From the NCBI GenBank assembly GCA_910577805.1, contig CAJTOE010000137.1:1-6649 (forward strand): a stretch of DNA of 6,649 nucleotides, read 5' to 3'. This DNA comes from an uncultured Oscillospiraceae bacterium. GTDB taxonomy: Bacteria; Bacillota; Clostridia; Oscillospirales; Oscillospiraceae. Within the stretch, counting starts at the first letter, position 1. Each line of letters begins with the position of its first letter. This document shows positions 1 to 4,935 of the stretch, in pieces. The position numbers were made by a program, and so were the translations under genes. The notes below the pieces were generated by a model. It saw nothing but the letters and a program-made list of their open reading frames with translations, did no database searches and had not been told where the DNA came from.

Positions 1-3000
1 CCGCTGGCCTCCAGCTGGGTCGCACTGTAGGAGTTGACGATGTGCCCCTCGTTCCGGCTCACGAAGCCGCAGACCAGCGCATTGGAGTTCCGGTCCACGC
101 TGCCGCTGAACCGGCCCACCGCATAGGAGGTCTCGACCCAGCTGTTGGAGCCGTTCACGCTCACCAGTCCGCCCACATAGGCGCTGCCGAAGCTGTTCAC
201 GTCCACCTCCAGGCTGGGAGATTCCGCCATACAGTCCCGGATCACGCCGCTGTTCTGGCCCACCAGTCCGCCGACGTAGAGCCACGCATAATAGGAGCGT
301 GCGTCCAGTCTCAAGCCCTCCACGGCGCAGTTGCGTATCGTTCCGTTGGCGTTGCGCCCCGCCAGGCCGCCCACATACAGGCTTTGTCCCTGTTCTCTGG
401 AAACTACCAGCGGTTTTTCCAGTTCCAGGTGATAAACGATATCCTGGAGAGTCCCCGCCGAACTGCCAAACAAGCCCGCACAGGTTTCGGTCTCCCCTTC
501 CGGAATGGTGAATACCACGTTTCGGATGTGGTGGTACATACCGTCGTAGGTGCCCCGGAAGGGATTTTTCCCGGTGCCGATGGGCTTTTGGGAAAAATTA
601 GAATGATCGGAGTAACTGCCGTATTTCTTGTAGTCCAAATTCAGCTTTTGCCGGAAAACATAGCGGTGCTTCTCGTTGCTGTAGTAGTTTTGATACTCGC
701 TCAGATCGTTCAGATGCCGCGGGGTGCGTATATCCACCTCATAGTGCTCGCTCCGAATCTGCTCCGCCGCCCGTTCCGCGACACTCTGGGCTGTCCAGCC
801 GCCCTCCGGGGCCTCCTTGGTTTGCAGGGGCCGGACCGTCTCGGCAAAGTGGGGGTTGTAAAGGTATTCTCCTTCCGCCAGCATACCGTCGCTTCCCTCC
901 AGGGAAAAGCGCAAATACTGATAGAAATCCGGGCTGGCAATTTTGTTGTCCGCCACCAGAGCATTCGGCAGAGGAATCAGGTAATAGTTTGTCGGCTCTT
1001 CGTCCCCCTCGTTGGTCCACTTTGCCTCAAGCCAATCTTGCTTTGCAATCGTTTCTGTGTACGTTTGCCGTGCGCCGTTTGCATCAAAGTATGTATAGGT
1101 GATGTCAACTGACGTTGAGGTTGCCAAATCACTTTGCAGCAGCGCCACGGCGTAGCCGTCCAGCCGGACCGTCTCATCGCTCAGGCTCCCGAAGAGGTGG
1201 CGGGCGTTGCCGCCGGAAAAACCGTATTTGTCGCCGTCATACTTCTCGTAGTACACTAAGCTGGGTTCTTTAAACTGTGCGCTCCAGTCGCCGTAGTGGG
1301 GCAGCCGCCGCAGGCCGGGGAAGCTGTAGATGGTCAGCTTCAAATTTTCCCGGAGGTTATAGGGATGGCTGTCTTTCAGCTCCTTCCACGCGAATTCCCC
1401 TCCCACTGTCTGGGCAAAATTGACTTCGCCCTCCTTGTCGCCCATCGCCGACATCCGGTCATAGTTGCAAGAGACTGCACCAGGAATTTCCGGTCCCGCG
1501 CCGATGTTCAGGTAATAGGTACTGCCTGAAAAGACCCCTTTCTGCTCCGCCTCGGCCAGGTGGTAGAACGTTGTGCCCTCCGGCCTATTGGTGTGGCGCA
1601 TGGCCGAGTACACGTGTTGTGCAGAAATCGCTGCATTTGTGCCTAAGCACAGTCCGGCAGCACTCCCCGCCTGGGTCATATCAATAAATCCGGCGGCGTA
1701 GCAGTTTTCCAGACGGAGCGTCCCCACGGAGCCGACCAGCCCTGCCAGGTTCTTTCCAGCCAGATAGCAGTCCGCATAGGAGCCGGTCACGTCCAGCGTA
1801 TTTTCCGCTTCTCCCACCAGACCGCCAGCCGTTCCAGAGCCGTAAACCAGCGTGGCGGACAAGCAGTCCTTTACGGTAGTCCTGCCCTCCAACGTCCCGG
1901 CCAGGCCTCCGGCGGTAGGGCCGGAAATCTTATAATCGTAATCCTTTCCGTTGGCCTGCAACAGCAAAGCCTGGAGGTTCTTCTCCTCGGTCGGCTCCCA
2001 GTAGACCCAGCAGTCCTCAAAGGACGTTTCGCCCTTGGCTACGCCCACCAAACCGCCGGTACTGCCGTCGCCGTGTACTCTGGCGTTCAGCAGCCGTACT
2101 CCCTCGAACTTCATATCCTGCGTTTCCGAAAACAGACCGGCATCTCCACTGAAATCTATGCAGAGGCTCTGAAGCTCCTTCTGGTTGCCGTTGTAGGAGT
2201 TGAGTGCGTTGTTTTGAATCGGCGTAAACTTGTAGTCCTGATAGGTCTCGTTGTCGTAACACGGAATATTGGAAACCTGCTCCGCTTTTGTAATGCTGCC
2301 CGACACCTGGGAAAACTCCGTGTCCAGATTTTGCAGGTGCCGCAGATACCGAATCTTCGCCGTATCAACCGTACTGTCCTTGTCGAACAGGCTGTTGTTT
2401 GTATCCTCGGCCTGGGCCTGACTGGGCTTGCCGCCCTCCATGCTGACCTCCACTGTGGCAGTCACGGTGAAGTCCCCGCCCGGCTCTATATTGGGAAACA
2501 GGTCCGCAAACTGACGGCCCGTCTCCAGCGAGTCCAATTCCCAGGTGTACGAAAAGGAGCTGTTGTTTGCCCCCTCTTTGTATGCAAGCAAGCGGCCAGC
2601 ATATTGGCTATCCAAAAGATTGATGAATTGTCCACCGTAGGTCAGGGTGACGTCCTTGGTGATCTCCGCATCCCGGCCGTTTTCGGGAATCTGGAAATCC
2701 ACTTGCACGGTGAGCTTTTCTTCGTTGCGGATCAGCACCGTGACCCCCGGCGTATGCAGCCGGTCGAACCGGTCCGCGTCCGCCTGCCCGCCGCCGTAAT
2801 AGCCCAGCATGGGGTCGTGGTCCATCCGCGCCCGCCGGGAAGCGGTCCGCCAGACGTTATAGAAGCTTTGGAACTCCCCCGGTGCAATTTCGCTCTCCGC
2901 GTAGAACACATCGGTCACACAGCCGCTTTTCGGCTCGTAGACAATGTAGAAATCGCCCTCCCACAGCTTGGACTCTATGGTTCCCGCGGGCAGAAGCTCC

Positions 3001-3317
3001 TTCAAGGTCTCGTCGCCGTTGGCGATAACACAGCCCTCCGCGTTTCCGCCTGCATCGCCTACACCAGATACGCTGTTTCCGCTTCGCGCCACCAGCTTCT
3101 CCAGACGGCTGCCGTTTGCCAGCAGCGCCGCCCGGTTCTCCGCCGCCATATAGATCTCCCGCGCGGCGTTGTCCAGCTCGGTGATTTTCAGGTAATCCAT
3201 ATAGTACGCCGCGCTTACGGCGGACACCCCCAGCAGGATAATCAGCACTGCGACCACCGCCAGAAGCTCCACCAGAGTAAAGCCGCCGTTTCGATTGTGT
3301 TGGATTTGTCGTTTCAT
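1..3317 (-). CDS. Giant type IV prepilin-like surface protein with GLUG repeats (C-terminus beyond window)
   Basis: Reading 3317 leftwards gives 1105 codons without a stop, running off the window. The start has AGAGGGAG a few bases upstream; an in-frame ATG 7 codons earlier (3338) lacks a comparable site. The N-terminus is a class III signal: a basic leader, then GG-FTLVELL with predicted prepilin-peptidase cleavage after Gly12, Glu5 of the mature protein at residue 17, and a hydrophobic helix to about residue 40. Residues about 190-300 look beta-rich. Two GLUG modules follow. Module 1 (about 323-680) opens with RHLQNL, has GLFS 394, GLVG 422, GLAG 471, GLVG 499 and GLVG 526, and ends near LPHYGDW. 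Module 2 (about 866 onward) opens with RHLNDL and PIGTGKNPFRGTYDG, then GLFG 948, GLAG 984, GLVG 1017, GLVS 1050 and GFVS 1084. Ordinary pilins have about 150-200 residues. Known family features suggest assembly by a type IV pilus system as an adhesin or tip protein; that role is inference. Confidence 0.92.
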   Translation of the reverse strand, partial: MKRQIQHNRNGGFTLVELLAVVAVLIILLGVSAVSAAYYMDYLKITELDNAAREIYMAAENRAALLANGSRLEKLVARSGNSVSGVGDAGGNAEGCVIANGDETLKELLPAGTIESKLWEGDFYIVYEPKSGCVTDVFYAESEIAPGEFQSFYNVWRTASRRARMDHDPMLGYYGGGQADADRFDRLHTPGVTVLIRNEEKLTVQVDFQIPENGRDAEITKDVTLTYGGQFINLLDSQYAGRLLAYKEGANNSSFSYTWELDSLETGRQFADLFPNIEPGGDFTVTATVEVSMEGGKPSQAQAEDTNNSLFDKDSTVDTAKIRYLRHLQNLDTEFSQVSGSITKAEQVSNIPCYDNETYQDYKFTPIQNNALNSYNGNQKELQSLCIDFSGDAGLFSETQDMKFEGVRLLNARVHGDGSTGGLVGVAKGETSFEDCWVYWEPTEEKNLQALLLQANGKDYDYKISGPTAGGLAGTLEGRTTVKDCLSATLVYGSGTAGGLVGEAENTLDVTGSYADCYLAGKNLAGLVGSVGTLRLENCYAAGFIDMTQAGSAAGLCLGTNAAISAQHVYSAMRHTNRPEGTTFYHLAEAEQKGVFSGSTYYLNIGAGPEIPGAVSCNYDRMSAMGDKEGEVNFAQTVGGEFAWKELKDSHPYNLRENLKLTIYSFPGLRRLPHYGDWSAQFKEPSLVYYEKYDGDKYGFSGGNARHLFGSLSDETVRLDGYAVALLQSDLATSTSVDITYTYFDANGARQTYTETIAKQDWLEAKWTNEGDEEPTNYYLIPLPNALVADNKIASPDFYQYLRFSLEGSDGMLAEGEYLYNPHFAETVRPLQTKEAPEGGWTAQSVAERAAEQIRSEHYEVDIRTPRHLNDLSEYQNYYSNEKHRYVFRQKLNLDYKKYGSYSDHSNFSQKPIGTGKNPFRGTYDGMYHHIRNVVFTIPEGETETCAGLFGSSAGTLQDIVYHLELEKPLVVSREQGQSLYVGGLAGRNANGTIRNCAVEGLRLDARSYYAWLYVGGLVGQNSGVIRDCMAESPSLEVDVNSFGSAYVGGLVSVNGSNSWVETSYAVGRFSGSVDRNSNALVCGFVSRNEGHIVNSYSATQLEAS

Positions 3318-3396
3318 GAATCTCCCTCTGTCTGCCATTCAATCTGCGAAAACTTTATTGAGTATCCTATTCGGATATAAGACACATTATCGAGCG

Positions 3397-3618
3397 TCAG
3401 TCCGTCAGTATTTTGGGCCAGCAGCAGATTCCTACCTCCAGGGCCACCGGCTCATGGAGGTGAAAATCTGCATGGCGGCAGAACCAGCACCCATATCCTC
3501 TGCCCAGGCCGGTGGTCCGGGACACGAAGGCAGGACAACGCTCCCCCGGCCAGACGCTGCCGCCTGTGCGCGGCTTGTGTAATATTTCTGTTCCTCTCAC
3601 TACTCTTCCAGCATACAT
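3397..3618 (-). CDS. Small Cys/His-rich protein, 73 aa, function unknown
   Basis: I do not recognise this family. Support for coding: AAGAGGGG lies 8 bases before the ATG; codons 14-73 end in G or C in 44 of 60 cases, as expected for this GC-rich genome, while the first 13 codons are AT-rich as is common at translation starts; and the C-terminal half is rich in Cys, Trp, Phe and His. Residues 44-55 read CWFCRHADFHLH, a CxxC followed by closely spaced His and Asp. With C28 and the C65-C66 pair this suggests metal binding or disulfides. There is no signal peptide or membrane helix, so it is probably cytoplasmic. It ends 79 bp before the giant pilin start on the same strand, with no terminator between, so the two are likely co-transcribed. 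It could instead be a chance frame in a long leader; plus-strand frames here have no ribosome binding site. Confidence 0.6.
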   Translation of the reverse strand: MYAGRVVRGTEILHKPRTGGSVWPGERCPAFVSRTTGLGRGYGCWFCRHADFHLHEPVALEVGICCWPKILTD

Positions 3619-3663
3619 AACGATAGCCCCTCTTTAAAATTACAGCTTAAACTGAAGATATCT

Positions 3664-3707
3664 TGTTTCCGGTATCACCGGAAACAGCGCAGGGGCCAGC
3701 TCCTGCG
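3664..3707 (-). other. Two tandem perfect hairpins in the leader of the small gene/pilin unit
   Basis: Hairpin 1 has arms TGTTTCCGG (3664-3672) and CCGGAAACA (3678-3686) with a 5-nt loop, a perfect 9-bp stem. One base later hairpin 2 has arms CGCAGG (3688-3693) and CCTGCG (3702-3707) with an 8-nt loop. Neither is followed by a T-run on either strand, so they are not simple intrinsic terminators. In the leftward transcript they fall within the 5' leader, about 30 nt before the small gene's ribosome binding site. A structured regulatory leader or RNA-stabilising element is possible. No known riboswitch consensus was recognised. Confidence 0.6.
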
Positions 3708-3748
3708 GAAACCTTGCAAAACGCACCTGTTTCGTGTGTGATACTGCC

Positions 3749-3777
3749 ATTGTAGCAATAAAAAGGAAGGTTTTGGG
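3749..3777 (-). promoter_or_regulatory. Candidate activated promoter, extended -10, weak -35
   Basis: Read leftward, TGC-TACAAT gives an extended -10 (hexamer 3749-3754) matching TATAAT at five of six positions. At 17-bp spacing the -35 position (3772-3777) reads CCCAAA, which is poor. The direct repeat at 3780-3816 begins directly next to this -35. A weak -35 abutted by a phased activator site is the usual arrangement at promoters switched on by LytTR regulators. Transcription would run towards the small Cys-rich gene and the giant pilin. The assignment is by pattern only. Confidence 0.45.
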
Positions 3778-3779
3778 AC

Positions 3780-3816
3780 TTTGCGTAAATTCAGCTTTGC
3801 TTTGCGCAGAATTTGT
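3780..3816. promoter_or_regulatory. Direct-repeat pair A, 21-bp period (putative LytTR operator)
   Basis: TTTGCGTAAATTCAGC at 3780-3795 and TTTGCGCAGAATTTG at 3801-3815 start exactly 21 bp apart, two turns of the helix. The element matches site B (4130-4165) at 28 of 36 positions without gaps, most strongly in TTTGCGTAAA and TTTGCGCA. LytTR regulators (AgrA, ComE class) are known to bind pairs of direct repeats spaced by about two turns. Its position next to a weak leftward -35 suggests activation of the pilin unit. The repeat does not match the published LytTR half-site consensus exactly, so the binding partner is inference. Confidence 0.55.
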
Positions 3817-3839
3817 GATGCGGGAAATCGGGTCTATTT

Positions 3840-3860
3840 TTTACTTATTTTGTAAGTAAA
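3840..3860. repeat. AT-rich inverted repeat, 8-bp arms
   Basis: TTTACTTA (3840-3847) and TAAGTAAA (3853-3860) form a perfect stem with a 5-nt loop. The right arm overlaps the first of the two AT palindromes. Because it is AT-only apart from one pair, it is more likely a protein site or an incidental structure than a strong RNA hairpin. Confidence 0.35.
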
Positions 3861-3866
3861 TATTTA
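3851..3866. repeat. AT palindrome copy 1 (TGTAAGTAAATATTTA)
   Basis: This 16-mer matches copy 2 at 3924-3939 at 15 of 16 positions and contains the perfect palindrome TAAATATTTA (3857-3866). The two copies are 73 bp apart, close to seven helical turns, so both face the same side of the DNA. This copy lies downstream of the strong leftward promoter. A repressor or DNA-bending protein site is possible. Confidence 0.45.
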
Positions 3867-3888
3867 TTTTCAAAAAGGTTGAAGAAAT

Positions 3889-3905
3889 GCGCCGGACGGC
3901 GGCGC
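3889..3905. repeat. GC-rich hairpin between the AT palindromes
   Basis: GCGCCG (3889-3894) and CGGCGC (3900-3905) make a perfect 6-bp stem with a 5-nt loop, a GC island in otherwise AT-rich DNA. In the leftward transcript it falls about 30-50 nt after the predicted start and is followed by AUUUCUUC, which is too poor a U-tract for a convincing terminator. An attenuator is possible but unproven. Confidence 0.35.
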
Positions 3906-3923
3906 TGGATTCTGTACCGAAGA

Positions 3924-3939
3924 TGTAAATAAATATTTA
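3924..3939. repeat. AT palindrome copy 2 (TGTAAATAAATATTTA)
   Basis: This is the partner of the 3851-3866 copy and again contains TAAATATTTA (3930-3939). It lies just downstream of the strong leftward -10 (3944-3949), covering the expected transcription start. That is where a repressor would block initiation. With the same-face partner 73 bp away, looping is conceivable. The regulator is unknown. Confidence 0.45.
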
Positions 3940-3943
3940 CTGT

Positions 3944-3998
3944 ATTATACACAACTCCTCCCATCTTGGCAAGAGTTTTTTATATTTTTTTGTAATTT
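3944..3998 (-). promoter_or_regulatory. Strong leftward sigma-A promoter with UP-like A/T tract
   Basis: Read leftward: TTGCCA (-35, 3967-3972), a 17-bp spacer, then TATAAT (-10, 3944-3949). Eleven of the twelve hexamer positions match consensus at ideal spacing. Upstream of the -35, 3977-3998 is runs of A and T typical of an UP element. The start would be near 3937. The next gene leftward is the 73-residue small protein and then the giant pilin, implying a leader of about 320 nt that carries several hairpins. Confidence 0.72.
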
Positions 3999-4005
3999 CT
4001 GCTGT

Positions 4006-4048
4006 GATTCGTGAAGGGAAGCCCAAGGGCCAATCTACTCTACGAATC
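4006..4048. repeat. Inverted repeat GATTCGT / ACGAATC upstream of the regulator promoter
   Basis: Perfect 7-bp arms (4006-4012 and 4042-4048) are separated by 29 bp, ending 23 bp before the rightward -35. It could be an upstream binding site for the two-component operon promoter. Arms this short could also arise by chance. Confidence 0.25.
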
Positions 4049-4071
4049 GAACGCTATCTGTCGAAAACCGC

Positions 4072-4101
4072 TTGACATATCTGTGGAAAACGTGATATGT
4101 T
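4072..4101 (+). promoter_or_regulatory. Promoter of the LytTR two-component operon
   Basis: TTGACA (4072-4077) is a perfect -35. An 18-bp spacer leads to TATGTT (4096-4101), a four-of-six -10 helped by the extended motif TGA directly before it. The start should fall near 4108, about 78 nt before the regulator's start codon. The promoter is overlapped by the arms of inverted repeats and followed by direct-repeat pair B, so it is probably regulated. Confidence 0.7.
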
Positions 4102-4130
4102 TGTTATGAAACTATGTGTTTTCCAAACAT
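4075..4130. promoter_or_regulatory. Interleaved inverted repeats across the regulator promoter
   Basis: Three perfect inverted repeats interlock here: ACATATC/GATATGT (4075-4081, 4094-4100), TGGAAAAC/GTTTTCCA (4084-4091, 4118-4125) and ATGTTTG/CAAACAT (4097-4103, 4124-4130). The first pair places one arm at the end of the -35 and the other across the -10, an operator-like arrangement. The arms overlap, so not all pairings can form at once. An operator is the more likely reading because much of the element lies upstream of the transcription start. Confidence 0.45.
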
Positions 4131-4166
4131 TTGCGTAAAATTTGCTCAATTTTGCGCAAAATTTGC
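4130..4166. promoter_or_regulatory. Direct-repeat pair B, 21-bp period (putative LytTR operator)
   Basis: TTTGCGTAAAATTTGC (4130-4145) and TTTGCGCAAAATTTGC (4151-4166) differ at one base and start exactly 21 bp apart. The second is part of a perfect 16-bp palindrome, AATTTTGCGCAAAATT (4148-4163). The element lies after the predicted start of transcription and only 5 bp before the regulator's AGGAGG. Binding here would more likely repress than activate the operon, which points to negative autoregulation. It closely resembles site A, exactly 350 bp away. Confidence 0.6.
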
Positions 4167-4185
4167 ATAGCAGGAGGGATTCCCC

Positions 4186-4935
4186 ATGCTTACGATCGCC
4201 CTATGCGACGATGAACCAGAGCAGCGTTCCAGAATCGGAGCCATACTCCAGAACTACAGCGCTGCCCGGCCGGAGCTGGCAGTCAAAATATCCACGTTTG
4301 CCTCCGCCAGGGAACTGCTGGCTTATCTGGAGGAGGTAGACGGCTACAACATATATGTGCTGGATATTGTGATGCCGGTTATGTCCGGCATTGATTTAGG
4401 CGTGCGTCTGCGGGAACTGGGATACCGGGGCGCGATCATTTACCTGACCGTCTCGCCGGAGTACGCCGTGGACTCCTACGCCGCCCGCGCCTTCCACTAT
4501 CTGATGAAGCCGGTCGAACCGGAAATGCTCTTTCAGGTACTGGACCAGGCCGCGGCGGAGCTGGAGCGTGAAAAAGCCGCCTGCATCACGGTCAAGACCC
4601 GTGACGGGCTTCAGCTGGTGCGGCTGGACGACCTGATGGTGGCGGAGCTGTCCAGACGGACCGTGCGCTATCACCTGGCCAACGGCACCGTGCTGGACAG
4701 CACCACCCTGCGTAATTCCTTCCAGGAGGAGATGGCGCCCATTCTGGCTGACTCCCGTTTTTTCCTGTGCGGGGCAAGCTTTGTGTCCAACCTCTTTTAC
4801 GTCACCGCCGTGGAAAAGGGCTATTTTCGGATGGACAGCGGAATGCGGGTCCCACTGGCCCGCGGCCTCGCCACCCAGGCCAGAGAGCGGTGGCGGGAGT
4901 ATTGGCTGCACGCGCCTAAGGGGGGATTTTCATGA
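4186..4935 (+). CDS. LytTR-family response regulator (AgrA/LytR-like)
   Basis: This 249-residue DNA-binding response regulator has the usual length for its family. The receiver domain spans about 2-120: acidic pair D8-D9 in LCDDE, phospho-acceptor D60 in VLDIVMP, switch Thr88 in IYLTVSPEYA, and Lys108 in LMKPV. The LytTR DNA-binding domain spans about 133-237, with FFLCGASFVSNLFYV at the position of the family's usual F-R-x-H-R-S-Y-L-V-N-L segment, so several usual residues differ, and VPLARG near the end. The start has AGGAGG 8 bases upstream. The stop overlaps the kinase start as ATGA, so translation is coupled. By family knowledge it is phosphorylated by the neighbouring kinase and then binds phased direct repeats. 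Candidate targets are its own leader and the promoter of the giant pilin unit. Target assignment is inference. Confidence 0.95.
   Translation: MLTIALCDDEPEQRSRIGAILQNYSAARPELAVKISTFASARELLAYLEEVDGYNIYVLDIVMPVMSGIDLGVRLRELGYRGAIIYLTVSPEYAVDSYAARAFHYLMKPVEPEMLFQVLDQAAAELEREKAACITVKTRDGLQLVRLDDLMVAELSRRTVRYHLANGTVLDSTTLRNSFQEEMAPILADSRFFLCGASFVSNLFYVTAVEKGYFRMDSGMRVPLARGLATQARERWREYWLHAPKGGFS

Larger units (their letters stand above)
3619..4185. other. Divergent regulatory region without a convincing gene
   Basis: This AT-rich stretch of about 570 bp separates the leftward pilin unit from the rightward two-component operon. I found no reading frame with both a ribosome binding site and coding-like composition. 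It holds candidate promoters in both directions, two GC-rich tandem hairpins, a pair of AT palindromes, two copies of a phased direct repeat, and several inverted repeats around the regulator promoter, each listed separately. Leftward transcripts from the stronger promoter would carry a leader of about 320 nt before the small gene. Confidence 0.8.

Noticed and set aside
42..1112. Long open frame on the plus strand, 356 codons
   Set aside because: It lies antisense to the pilin gene, lacks a ribosome binding site, and has low-complexity Ala/His/Val-rich composition typical of the mirror of a GC-rich gene.
2073..3380. Long open frame on the plus strand, 435 codons
   Set aside because: It is antisense to the prepilin N-terminus and GLUG module, whose motifs are unmistakable on the minus strand. 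No family motif was seen in the plus frame.
3295..3582. Plus-strand open frame of 95 codons over the small gene
   Set aside because: No ribosome binding site, and the opposite frame (3618-3397) has better start signals and codon pattern.
3889..3905. Intrinsic terminator after the strong leftward promoter
   Set aside because: The stem is only 6 bp and the following AUUUCUUC is not a proper U-tract; kept only as a hairpin.
3619..3940. c-di-GMP or SAM riboswitch in the pilin leader
   Set aside because: A short GGAGCTGGCCC stretch recalls part of SAM-I, but the following conserved bases and helices are missing. No c-di-GMP-I or II consensus was seen.
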